NCBI GenBank assembly: GCA_949130495.1
Contig: OX422210.1
Location: 496,039,760 to 496,103,759, forward strand
Reading direction: 5' to 3'
DNA length: 64,000 nucleotides
Source of the DNA: Sambucus nigra
Taxonomy: Eukaryota; Streptophyta; Magnoliopsida; Dipsacales; Adoxaceae
The notes under the pieces were generated by a model, which ran no database searches, had not been told where the DNA came from, and worked only from the letters and a program-made list of their open reading frames with translations. The translations under genes were made by a program, and so were the position numbers. Positions 1 through 10,918 of this stretch are shown piece after piece (position 1 is the stretch's first letter; the number at the start of each line of letters is the position of its first letter).

Positions 1-426
1 AATAAGGACACCGACGGGAGAGACCCCATTTATTTTTGCCCATGGCTCACAAGATGGCATCCCTACATAGGTAGGACTTCCCACTAATAGAGTTCAGACC
101 TATAACCCTCAGAGGAATGGAGAAGAGACAAGACTTGATCAGGATTTGATTGAAGAAAGAAGAGAAGATGCGGAGATTAGATAGTCAGCCTACCAGTAGA
201 GAATTGTGAGGTTCTATAACCAAATAGTGAAATCAAGGCCTATAGCTGTGGGAGACCTAGTACTAAAAAGACATTACAGAAGGCAAATAAGCTCCACCCA
301 AACTGGCATGGTCCTTATAGAGTAGTTAATGAGGTTGTGCTTGGTACCTACCAGCTAGAAAATCTTAAAGGGGAGCCTTTCTCCAATCCTTAGAATGTGG
401 ACCACTTGAAGAAATATTACATATGA
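1..426 (+). pseudogene. Element A pol, integrase C-terminal end (fragment)
   Basis: Translation on the + strand gives a decayed match to the integrase C-terminus of Element B (17850-18299, minus). Recognisable pieces are TGETPF near the left edge, LIEERREDAEIR, RFYNQ, RPIAVGDLVLK, LHPNWHGPYRVV and the ending HLKKYYI followed by TGA. It is broken by several in-frame stops and at least one frameshift. In this family the region follows the DDE core and binds DNA non-specifically. The rest of gag-pol lies left of the window. Confidence 0.85.
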
Positions 427-509
427 TGTTATAGTTGTTTCTTTGTAATACATGTATAATTTCATGAAGAGGATGTTAATGAAAAGAGCAATGTTGTGCT
501 GATACTTTT

Positions 510-1680
510 GTTATATGCTTAAACATCACTAGCTTGGTGAAAATTATGAGGGTAAACATCATTATATGATGACCTCAGACCTTAACATCAATAGTCTGGT
601 GAAAATTATGAGGGTAAACATCATTATATGGTCACCTCAGACTTAAACATCATTAGTTTGGTGAAAATTATGAGGGTAAAAATCATAGTTTGGTGACCTC
701 AAACCTTAAACATCATTAGTTTAGTGAAAAATTTATGAGGGTAAACATCATAATTTCGTGACCTCGGACCTTAAACATCATTAGCTTGGTGAAAATTATG
801 AGGGTAAACATCATAATTTGGTGACTTCAGACCTGAAACATCATTAGTTTGGTGAAAAAATTATGAGGGTAAACATCATTATATGGTGACCTCAGACCTT
901 AAACATCATTAGTTTAGTGAAAATTATGATGGTAAACATCATAGTTTGGTGACCCCAAACCTTAAACATCATTAGTTTAGTGAAAAATTTATGAGGGTAA
1001 ACATCATAATTTCGTGACCTCAGACCTTAAACATCATTAGTTTGGTGAAAATTATGAGGGTAAACATCATAATTTGGTGACTTCAGACCTAAAACATCAT
1101 TAGTTTGGTGAAAAAATTATGAGGGTAAACATCATTATATGGTGACCTCGGACCTTAAACATCATTAGTTTGGTGAAAAATATGAGGGTAAACATCATTA
1201 TATGGTGACCTCAGACCTTAAACATCATTAGTTTGATAAAAATTATGAGGGTAAACGTCATTATATGGTGTCCTGAGACCTTAAACATCATTAGTTTGGT
1301 GAAAATTATGAGGGTAAACATCATAGTTTGGTGACCTCACACCTTAAACATCATTAGTTTGGTGAAAAATTTATAAGGGTAAAAATCATAATTTGGTGAC
1401 CTCAGACCTTAAACATCATTAGTTTAGTGAAAATTATGAGGGTAAACATCATTATATGGTGACCTCGGACCTTAAACATCATTAGTTTGGTAAAACATTT
1501 ATGAGGGTAAACATCATAATTTGGTGACCTTAGACCTTAAAAATCATTAGTTTGGTGAAAAATTTATGAAGGTAAACATCATTACATGGTGACCTTAGAC
1601 CTTAAACATCATTACGTTGGTGAAATTTATGAGGTAAACATTATAATATGATGACCTTAGACCTTAAACAACATTTAAGA
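510..1680. repeat. Tandem array of Element A, about 60-65-bp units between pol and antisense gene
   Basis: About 18-19 diverged copies of a unit built from CTTAAACATCATTAG, TTTGGTGAAAATTATGAG, GGTAAACATCAT and GGTGACCTCAGAC. Unit length varies by a few bases because of AT-rich indels, and copies decay at both ends. The array occupies the gap between the pol stop (426) and the 3' end of the convergent antisense gene (1875). Element B carries an unrelated array at the same place. I see no coding potential in it. Confidence 0.95.
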
Positions 1681-1874
1681 GGTAAGACATTCAAGCATAA
1701 TATTGAAAGAAGCAATATAATCTGCAGAAGATGGGATTAATAATTGTCATTAAACAACATTCAAGAGAGTTACAAATCAGATATGCCAAGATGCCATCAG
1801 AGTTAACAAAAGCTAAGAAGTACAAATAAGAAATGTAATCAAAATTACAACTTAAAAGCATCACAAGAAAAGGC

Positions 1875-4300
1875 CTAAGTCTCTGCAGTTACAATCGTAT
1901 CTTCAAGGCCGACGTTGGTCACCTCAGCCTCATCCTCTTGATGATTATCATCTTCAGTCTCAGTGACTTCCAAGGGAGTTGACTCAATAGGAGCAGCATC
2001 GGCATCCTCAACCTTTAGCAAGGACTGAGCAAACCAAGGGTCACCAAAGCCAAGACCTTTAAAGTCTGAGGCAGTCAGGCTCCTTGATTCTTTCTCCTTA
2101 GTGGTTACCCATTTTTCAGTTGCTTTTATACCTCTTTCGAGGTATTCAAATCAAAAACTAACAAATTCATCAGAGATCTTATAGTCTTCGATGATCTTCT
2201 CTGCAGCATCTTCTAAAGTAGCCTTGACTGCAGCATCCACCTTATCCTGAACGACATCATCTTTAGCCTTCAGGGATGCATCATGATACTTCTGATTATT
2301 GAATATGTTGTTATATCTTTTCTTGACAACTTCCTTCATCTTGTCAACCTCCTTCAGCTCTTCCTTCAGACGTTCAACCTCTACATTCAAAGCGGCTTGA
2401 ACCTTCTCAACTTCGTAACCCTTCTCTATGAGGGGTGTCTTTTTTGGGGTCCAGTCGATAAAATGGTGCAAAGACAAGACACCCTGTAATAGAAGGTCAG
2501 ACATATGGAAATATGATCTATGATTTCTAAAAGAGTCAAGGTTACACTTCAGGAGATCGAATTAATAAAAAATAATACCTGAATTGATCGGTGGAGAGTA
2601 AACTCGACCAGCAGCGGGACGTCCAAGGAGCGTAAGAAATGCTTATCCTCTTCCATTATTACTATGATGGTAGCATCGATAGCCTTCAGACTATGGCTAA
2701 TAAGTCTATCACTGCTCTTCAGCTGAGTAAGATGAGCATCCAGGGCATCGTCTGTAGAGATGGGAATGGCACGATCCCCTCTTTGAGTCTTGCCCGACCT
2801 CAGATTCTCTAGATCAGCTGTGGTCTTCCTCTTTTTGGTAATATCGTCCTGGTATGTGCTGAAGTTCTTCTTGGTGGTAGCAGTGGGTGCATTTTTTTGG
2901 CCCTCTTTTGCATCAGCTTCACAAGACCTGGAGCAGACATTTCCCAAAGGTCATCTGATATACCTTCAGGGCACTCTGCAAGAGATAATTATCTGAGTTA
3001 GTAAGTCATAGATATAAAAAGTACGAGCTATAACTTAAGAAAAATGAGACTTACGAAGCTCTGTTAAAGAACCACCCCAAGCCTGTCTGAGAGAGGTAGT
3101 AGGGGGTCATCAGATGTTCATATTTTACTAGATGACCCAGCTCCCCCTGATCGTGAAGATCCTTAACTTTTTGGAAGTTGTCCTGGTTAAGTCCAGGGTG
3201 GACTTTATCAGCAAGTGAGACCTTCCCCCATCTCAGAGGGGTCCTTGGTACCAACGTTCTAGCACCCTTATTTGGACCAAATTCCTATGCCCTGGAGGCA
3301 AAGAAATATCGAGGTTTCCAGTTATGGTTTGAAGTCTGGGTAACCAACAAAATTTTCTTCTCTGACTTCCTAGCTAAGAAGTGGTAAGAGCCAGAGTGGT
3401 TTTTGGCAGAGGAATGGACGTAATAACCTATGAAAGCCCTAACTGGAAGGTATAAGTGGTGGACAACCCTCCAAAGGAATATGGCCCCAATCATAACCCT
3501 CCCGAAGTTAGGGGATAATTGTGAAGGGGCTAGGTTTATGAGGAATTATATGGCTCTGATGGAAGGGTGGATAGGAAAATGAAAGCCCAACTTTAACATC
3601 TTCTCATAGATGCAAATCTCTCCATCTTGGACGTTAAAGGCCCTCTCTCCCCTCAGAGGTTTCCTAAGGTTGATGGAAGAATTTATCGAATAGAGGTTCC
3701 TAAAAGCTAAAAGGTCATACTCGTTGACGGAGCTCTCAATCTCGATCGCCTTAGATGTATTTATATTACTCTCCTGACGATCATCATCATCCCCAGTAGT
3801 ATCATCCTGAGCAGGTGCATGGACACCGCTAGGAAACCTCTGAGAAAATTCAGCCCCTGTGGCGATCGACAGAGGAATGGCATCAATTATGGGGGGAATG
3901 ACCACAGTTGGCCCTATAATTTCAACATCAAAAAATATTTCTGAGGTAATAGCACCATGGTGAGATGAGGAACGGATCGAAACCTCTTCTTCCTCAGGAT
4001 CTCACCCTATCTAGGAGAGTAATCCATAACATCTTGAAAAGAGTCTATAGACATGGGGTCTGAGGAGGGTAACTCAGACTCAGACATTGGTGTTGGGTTC
4101 ACAACAACCTCTGCAGGCACAATAGGCTTAGCTGGCTTGGGGTAGATAACCTTCAAAGGTGAAGAAAAGATGGGTTTAAGAGGAAATGGCTCAACCCTAC
4201 AAGCTTCCTCTTAGGCTAGTTCTATCTCCCTGATTTTCTCAAAGGTCTTCTCACGAAGAGATGGGAACTCTTCTACAAGTTGGTAGAAGGGTCTGATCAT
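1875..4300 (-). pseudogene. Element A antisense ORF (putative gypsy-type transposon family), three exons, decayed
   Basis: Minus-strand gene convergent to pol. The start ATG at 4300-4298 opens a sequence aligning with the Element B antisense protein. Exon 1 (4300 to 3055) contains the conserved block around LLAFRNLY, GEICIYEKMLKLGF and SEKKILLVTQTSNHNW. That block corresponds to the Pfam family named Putative gypsy type transposon. Intron 1 (3054-2976, 79 bp) has donor GTAAGT and acceptor TTGCAG. Exon 2 (2975-2579) is Lys/Thr-rich. Intron 2 (2578-2484, 95 bp) runs from GTATTA to TTACAG. Exon 3 (2483-1875) is coiled-coil-like, contains KISDEF and ends at TAG. Exon 1 has several stops and frameshifts. 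The function of the family is unknown. Intron positions match Element B. Confidence 0.8.
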
Positions 4301-5042
4301 AGAAGAGACGACACAACACTTGGATTAAAAACTATAAATAGATAAACTACTTGGGATACTCAAACTAAAATACCAAAAAGGGGGAGTTGAAAGGTTTCGA
4401 ATGAAGAACACCAAGAACTTAAAGAACCTTTAAGAGCAGGGTCGCTGGAGAAGGTGATTGTAAGTTCGACGAAAACCTAAAAAGGTTTTGTTTCTGGTTG
4501 AAACAACCTTTGAGCATCCCAAAGTAATCCCAAAACCACTCAACTACCATTATCCTATCCCTACAACCACCCAACTAAGGAAAAAATCCTCGCTGGAAAA
4601 TAAAAAAGTTTGCTGAAAATTTTGAAATGAAAAACAAAGACTGCAAATGAAAAAGAAGGGCCGAGAAATATAACTGGAAAGTTGAGAAGGAGAGAAGAAG
4701 AGACTTTGAAGAAAAAGAAACCTTCAAATGCATCTAACAATGGAAAATCGAAGGAAACGGAAGTTGTAGTTGTAGAGAGAGAGAGCTCAGTCGGGAAAAT
4801 AGAAGCAGAAAAAATAATAGGGAGAGAGAATAAGGCCTTTAAACTTAAAACAATGATGGGGCGTGAGTCCCAGTGCCCCATCACTGCCCTAGGAAGCCTA
4901 AAAGGTAGGCCAAAATCACATCATCTTGGGGAACATGCTTCACTTCAGCAAGTGACATGTGTCAAGAAAATATTGGCACTTAAGGAAACATAGCCTCAAC
5001 CTTGCATACCCATCAATCACCAACTCACATAGGTAACTATGG
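4301..5042 (-). promoter_or_regulatory. 5' flank and probable leader of the Element A antisense gene
   Basis: Non-coding 740 bp between the antisense start and the polypurine tract. Read on the minus strand it has a TATA-like AT-rich stretch near 4835-4855, then long pyrimidine-rich tracts (about 4680-4800; purine-rich on +), then the start codon. Element B has the same order at 13915-14317. This suggests an own promoter and a CT-rich 5' leader, but no experimental signal supports it. The + strand reading frame at 4682-4993 is probably a chance product of the purine-rich tract. Confidence 0.35.
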
Positions 5043-5055
5043 GCTAGGGGGTGAT
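5043..5055 (+). other. Element A polypurine tract
   Basis: GCTAGGGGGTGAT lies directly before the LTR start TGATATGCCC, as expected for the plus-strand primer of a retroelement. The matching tract of Element B (minus strand) is GGCTGGGGGGTAAT. Confidence 0.8.
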
Positions 5056-5251
5056 TGATATGCCCAAAGTGCACCCTCTTAACTTATAGCAACTAACCTC
5101 GACTATTCTCACAGTCGAGGTGACCAGAAGCTTATGACAACCATCAGTAAGGTCCTCTCTCATAAGGTCAGCCCCAGCCAACATTACAACAATGCTCATC
5201 TACCAACATCATCATCGACCACAACCGACGTTACGTTCGTCAATCGAAATC
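5056..5251 (+). mobile_element. Element A 3' LTR, left piece
   Basis: Starts with TGATATGCCC next to the polypurine tract and stops where Copia-1 is inserted. The last five bases, AAATC (5247-5251), are the copia target duplication. The LTR resumes after 25659. Confidence 0.85.
5247..5251. other. Copia-1 target site duplication, left copy
   Basis: AAATC, repeated at 25655-25659 on the far side of the element. Confidence 0.93.
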
Positions 5252-6123
5252 TGAAGAGGTGCGCGTGCATTCAAATTAAGAAATAATATAATTAAACTCA
5301 GTTTAACCCAATTAAACCCTAAACATGTAACTAGGTGTGATTGAATAAGATGTAAAACATGCCAGTATGATCAAACACACACAATTGAGGAAACATCCCC
5401 CAAAGAGGCAAAACCATTTATTTTCATTATAATATTGTAACATAAAAATTCTCGAATTATAATGAAAATACAGTGACACAAAATTACCCACAGACATCGG
5501 ATCTGTAGTCGGTGGCTGGAAGTTTCCCTTTTCGGGAGGGCAGCGATGAAGAAGAAGGTAGGTCTTCTCCACAAGGGTTTGAACAAACAAAAGTGTGTTC
5601 TTGGGTTGCAAAGTGATTCACACATATATGGCAAAGTTGTGTGAATTAAACATGAGTTTGTGGACTCATGAAGATGAAGACTTAGAGTATTGGGACTCTG
5701 AAAATCGTCTCTGTAAGTTTTAGAAAACAAATCCCCGAAGTCGGTTTATAAAAGAAAACCTAGGCCAAAAATAACTCAACACGATCTGCACGATTTTATC
5801 CCAGGCGGATCGGTCCGGCAAGGATGCGGATCGATCTGAGGTCGGACCGGTTCGTTTTTGAAAGTGGTCTTTTCGGTTCGCATTCGATTCGGGGTCTACT
5901 AGTTTAAGAGCAAGGCGGATCGGTCTGGATAGAGGGAGGATCAGTCCGGGGGCAGACTGGTTCGTTTTTCAAACAGGCAGACCGGTCTGGCTATCCAGAA
6001 TTTTGATTCCTTCCTTGAATTCTTTGATATTCGGATCCGTTGATGATGATGAGATCTTGAATTTCTTCAACAATGTAACGACTTATGACATATACATAAC
6101 TACTAGACAAAAATGTCCTTACA
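5252..6123 (-). mobile_element. Copia-1 3' LTR
   Basis: Bounded by TG at 5252 (on +) and CA at 6122-6123, and colinear with 24843-25654. At 5800-6000 it has a cluster of GGATCGGTCCG-type palindromic motifs shared with the other LTR. A 9-bp indel and scattered substitutions separate the two LTRs. Apparent reading frames at 5312-5730 recur in the other LTR and are LTR sequence, not genes. Confidence 0.92.
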
Positions 6124-7690
6124 AATATCCCCCTATGTCTATGCCGGTACAAACATAAAAACAAACATCTGAATTATCAAGTATAAAATTTCCTATACAA
6201 ATCTACCCTTACATGAACCCAAAACTGAAAAGGTACAAATGAATAATACTAATCTTAATGATTTTCTCATCAGGGTGTGCAAATCAGAGATCATCAAAGA
6301 AGTACCTACACACATGAGACAAAGAAAAATATCAAGTGACATATCGAGTTTGAAAATGCACATAGATACCAAATTATGATGAACTCTATCAAATCTCAAA
6401 AACTCAAATCAAAACTCCCCCATAATGATAATTCTTTCTCCCCCTTTTTATGATGTCCCCAAATAGACAAATAAGAAGAATTAATGAAGCAATCAAAGTC
6501 GGGGTGACACAAGGAATAAACTACTATTTATGATTTTTCAAATTTTTGAAACACACAAACATCACACCATGAACGAACAGAAAATAACCAAACCGATGAT
6601 AGCGAAAATGAAGGGGTGTGATCAAATTCAATAGGAAAATCAATGCATACAAACATACAGATGTGCACGATGAATATCGGATACTTCTAACGAATGAACT
6701 CAAAATCTTCCTTTGGTGTAAAAAAATGGTAATATGAGACATTGACTCAATCAAATCAACAAATCAAATCTCAAAGTGATTTCCACACCAATAACGTCCA
6801 AAACTATTTCATGCTTTTTCAGGATTTTCAAGGAAGTGCATACCCGTTTTAAATTCTCCAACCAAACTCCCTCATATATATTTTCTTTTAGAGGTAATCT
6901 AAATTCTCAAACTTTGGAGAATTGGTGCAAAAACCTAAATGGCCCATAATTTGGCATTAATTTCTTTTTATTGCCTTTAAATTTTTTCGGGGCTCTTTTA
7001 ACCTCTTTGGACCTCGGATAATAAAATTCCTCAATTTTTTAGGTCCTTTTTAACGGTGCCTTTTGCGTAAAGAATAGATAATTACCTTTCGCAGCCCCTC
7101 CCCGTTCATAATTAAACACACTGCCTCACCAAAAAGGTTTTTACATGCATTCCGGTCTTGTCAAGTTTTATCGCATATTGTACGTTGTATAGACAAAATT
7201 GAGATGGAAACACTCAAGCCAATATGTGATAGATAAGTACAATAATCAAATTTAGCCGTGCATGTGTGCAATAAAGGAGATAGGAGTCAAACATGTAGGA
7301 AGATATCACTAATCACATCTGAAAGACTCCAAACAATGTAAAGCACGTGGATGAAATGATATAGCGTCTCAAATCTCTATCAAACAGTCACATTGATAAA
7401 TGGAATGAAATTGTGACTCGGCTATCTTAAATGCTCATCCATAAATGGTGCAAATAAAAAATCTTTTTGTATTTTTCAAAATTTTATTAAAAATAAAATC
7501 TTTTTGAGCTTTTCTAAAAATTTTATAAAAAGAAAATCTTTTTGGATTTTTCAAAAAAAATAAAAAACAAAAAACAAAATAAACAAAACATATGATACAA
7601 TCTAGCAATAGGCATCAGATGATATGAGAAAAATGCATCCTATGCTAGACATGGACCATCCCCTCAGTCAACTATACAAATCCCCAAAGA
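6124..7690 (-). other. Copia-1 region between pol and 3' LTR, with polypurine tracts
   Basis: No convincing coding region. The primary polypurine tract (ATAGGGGGATATT on minus) abuts the LTR at 6124-6136. A second cluster at about 6416-6465 reads on minus as AAAAAGGGGGAGAAAG and, further on, ATGGGGGAGTTTTG. Such multiple GGGGGAG tracts are a Sirevirus trait. At about 7465-7585 there are direct repeats of AAAATCTTTTTG separated by AT-rich sequence. No env-like ORF is visible, unlike Copia-2. Confidence 0.6.
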
Positions 7691-9366
7691 CTTCCTAAGA
7701 CTCTCAAATCTAAGGGTATCTAAAGGTTTCGTGAAAATATCGGCTAACTGATGGTCGGTGGGAACAAAACTCAGAGATATGACTTTCTCCTCAACTAACT
7801 AACGTATAAAGTGCTCGTGTATCCTAATGTGCTTTGTGCGTGAATGCAGGACTGGATTGCGGGATATGTGTATCGCGCTCATGTTATCACAGGAAATGAT
7901 CATGGTGTCCTGTAAAATCCCATAATCCTCCAGCATCTGCTTCATCCATAAGAGTTGCGTGCAACAACTCCTGGTGGTGATGTGCTCAGCCTCCGCAGTG
8001 GACAAAGATATGGAGTTTTGCTTCTTATTCAACCACGAGACAAGAGCAAAGCCAAAATAGAAACACCCACCAGAAGTGCTCCTATAATCATCTACATCCT
8101 CAGCCCAATCGGCGTCCGAATAGGCAGACAAATGGTCATTGGTATCAAAGGAATACCAAATACCATATGAGAGAGTCCCACTCACGTATTTGATAATACG
8201 TTTTAGAGCGAATAAGTGTGACTCTTTTGGGGTTGCCTGATATCACGCACAGACTCCAACACTAAAGGCTATGTCAGGACGACTGGCAGTCAAGTAGAGA
8301 AGACTACCTATCATACTCCGATACAAGGTTTTCTCTACGTCCTTGCCTGAAGTGTCCTTAATAAGCTTCGTAGAAGTACTCATAGGTGTACGTGAATGCT
8401 TAGTGGAGTCTAAACCAAATTTCTTCACTAGGTCTCTAGCATACTTAGATTGGGAGATGAACATCCCATCCTCTAGCTGAGGAACCTGGAGACCAAGGAA
8501 GAAAGTAATCTCACCTACCATGCTCATCTCAAATTCACTTTTCATCTCCTCCTCAAAGTGGTGAGCATGCTGGGAGCACGTGGATCCAAAGACTATGTCA
8601 TCCACATAGATCTGGCCAACCAAAATAGCACCATCATCTCTCCTGACGAACAACGTCATATCAACCCCCCTCTCTTGAAGCCACGGTCTAAGAGATAGGA
8701 AGTAAGCCTTTCGTACCAAGCACGGGGTGCTTGCTTCAAACCATACAAGGCTTTCCTCAGATAATAAACATGCTCAAGGTGCTTAGGGTATTCAAACCCT
8801 TTTGGTTGTTACACATAAACCTCCTCTTGTAGAATGCCATTCAGGAAGGCACTCTTGACATCCATCTGATATAACTTATAGTGCAAATGACGTGCGATGG
8901 CGAGTAGTAAGCAGACGGACTCAAGCCTCACAACAGGAGCAAATATCTCCCCAAAGTCTACACCCTCTATCTGTGTGTAGCCTTGAGCGACCAACCTAGC
9001 CTTATTTCTGATTATGGTACCATTTTTATCCATTTTATTCTTAAAAATCCATCGAGTACCTATCACGTTAGTCTCACTAGGTCGGGGGACTAGTTCCTAG
9101 AAATTGTTCTTTTTAAATTGAAGCAACTCATCCTGCATAGGAGATATCCAGTGTTCATCCTTGAGTGCTTCTTTGTGATTCTTGGGCTCGACTTTGGACG
9201 TGTAGCAAAAGTGGCTAACGACGTTCTCTAGCTGATCACGAGTCTTGACCCCAAGAGTGAGATCACCTAAAATGAAGGCAGGGTAAATCACTGCCAAAAA
9301 AGTCCTCATCCTTACACTGAAGGGTAGGATCAATAACCATTGGAGGTTCGTCATCTTGCACGGTGA
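7691..9366 (-). pseudogene. Copia-1 pol: reverse transcriptase and RNase H
   Basis: Three minus-strand segments (9354-9097, 9066-8809, 8719-7799) make up the copia RT and RNase H, interrupted by stops and small shifts. RT landmarks are [30 protein letters not shown] and the catalytic YVDDIVFGS at about 8610. RNase H landmarks are YSDADWAEDVDDYRSTSGG, LSTAEAEH and SRTKHIRIHEHFIR. The sequence goes on past 7799 through a stop to the usual DIFTKPLDTLRF ending near 7700. RT copies element RNA into cDNA and RNase H removes the RNA. The catalytic residues are present but the frame is broken. Confidence 0.9.
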
Positions 9367-9412
9367 CGTTTATTGATTCCATAACCTTAGAGCTGTTCAG
9401 GTTAAAAACTCG

Positions 9413-10090
9413 TTATGCTCTACAATTCGATGAATAGCCTAACAATATTCCCTCGTCACTTCGGGAGTCAAACTTTCCTAATTGCTCTCTATCCCATAGG
9501 ATGTAGCATTGACTCCCCAAAACACGAAAATATGCAAGGTTGGGTTTCTTGCCAGTCCATAATTCATAAGGTGTCTTAAGTGCATGTGGACGCAGGTAAA
9601 CCCTATTCACCGTGTGGCATGCAGTAGACACTGCCTCTGCCGAAAATCTCCTAGAAACATTACGACCTAGAAGCATAGATCTAGCCATTTCCTGGATCGT
9701 CCTATTATTTCTCACAACAATCCCATTTTGTTGAGGAGTCTTCACAGCAGAAAACTCATGTTTAATCCCAAGGCTATCACAGTAGAGATCTATGTTTGCT
9801 TCCTCAAACTCTGTGCCATTGTCACTACGGATCCTATTAATAGTGACTCCGTGTTGATTTTGTAGGACACGACCCTTGGTCATTAAAAACTCTATAGAAT
9901 CGGATTTCTCCCTCAGAAAACCTATAATATAATATCTGGAGAAATCGTTGACCATCACGAGGATATACCTCTTACCACCCAAACTCTCAGTACGAGTAGG
10001 ACCCATAAGATCCATGTGAATCAGCTCAAGTTCTCTGGAGGTGGTAATGGAATGCATCTTCCTATGAGGGCTCCGAATTCGCTTTCCCAA
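9413..10090 (-). pseudogene. Copia-1 integrase core
   Basis: Copia-type DDE integrase core: first Asp in LIHMDLMGP, second Asp in RSDNGTEF. At the position 36 residues after the second Asp the usual Glu of VVERKNR is Val (GIVVRNNR). The frame is otherwise open for 225 residues and carries the standard copia motifs YELWTGKKPNLAYFRV and EGILLGYS. With Val at the third metal-binding position the protein should not join strands. Copia-2 carries the same change. Confidence 0.9.
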
Positions 10091-10117
10091 CTGATAGGGA
10101 CCACAAACCGTGGAAGT

Positions 10118-10918
10118 TCACTTTCCAAGAGATGGTAAGCTGCGCACTAGGTCCCTTTTAGCTAATCGAGTTAGGTATCTAACATTCATGTGACCTAGAC
10201 GTTGGTGCCACAAATCCATAGGAGTGATTTTAGTGCTATTGTAGACAAGTGAGTAAGTGGGCACAGTCCCATATAAATTATCCTCGGTCCTCACCCCTTG
10301 CACTAAAAGTTTACCGGCTTGATTGTAGACATTACACGCGTCCCGATCAAATTTTACTGCAAAGTCAGCGTCGCACAGCTGGCTAATGCTAAGAAGCTTT
10401 GCTTTTAAACCTTTGATGTACAAAACATTCTCTAGCTTAGGAAATCCTAGTAACTCTACAGTACCACGTCCTATAATTCTAGACTTGCTCCCATCTCCAA
10501 AGGTGACTCTGTCGTCCTGATAATCCTCAAAAGACGTAAAAAATGAGGCATCACATGTCATGTGTCTGGAGCACCCACTATCAAAATACCACTGTGAGGT
10601 ATTATATTCTTTGAGGGCAACATGAATAACAAGGGATTTCTTATCTTTCTTAGGCACCCAAGAAGTGGTAACCTTTTGTTTACCCTTGCTGTTGTTTGTT
10701 TTAGCCGGAAAGTGAGAAGCATTCACTGACGGCAAGAACATCCGTCGGAATTCCTCCATCAAACTCTGTGATGTGGAGGCTAAGAACTCAACACGCTCTC
10801 GCAGACTGGCAAACTCATCAGTATGACATGGTGGAGCAGACGTACGTTGTGTCCGACCTAAATTATAGCAAAACTCCCTCAGGTGGACTTTTCTTTTGCA
10901 ATATGTAAAGAATAACAC
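10118..10918 (-). pseudogene. Copia-1 protease and pre-integrase domain
   Basis: 266-residue segment. The retropepsin active site is WYFDSGCSRHMT at about 10555-10600, followed by FGDGSKSRIIGRGTV. The C-terminal part, DLWHQRLGHMN, is the zinc-binding GAG-pre-integrase module (first His pair seen). The start of the segment joins the gag coiled-coil region after a frame change near 10900-10960. Protease cleaves the Gag-Pol precursor in the particle. Confidence 0.9.

Noticed and set aside
500..1680. Possible CRISPR-like array (regular repeats of about 60 bp)
   Set aside because: There are no unique spacers between constant repeats. It is a directly repeated unit inside a plant retrotransposon.
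4682..4993. 103-residue + strand Lys/Glu-rich frame
   Set aside because: It overlaps the purine-rich complement of a CT-rich leader, and the peptide is low complexity with no homologue in Element B.
5312..5730. Minus-strand frames of 99 and 119 residues, repeated at 24853-25271
   Set aside because: Both copies are in the two LTRs of Copia-1; the repetition reflects LTR identity, not a gene family.
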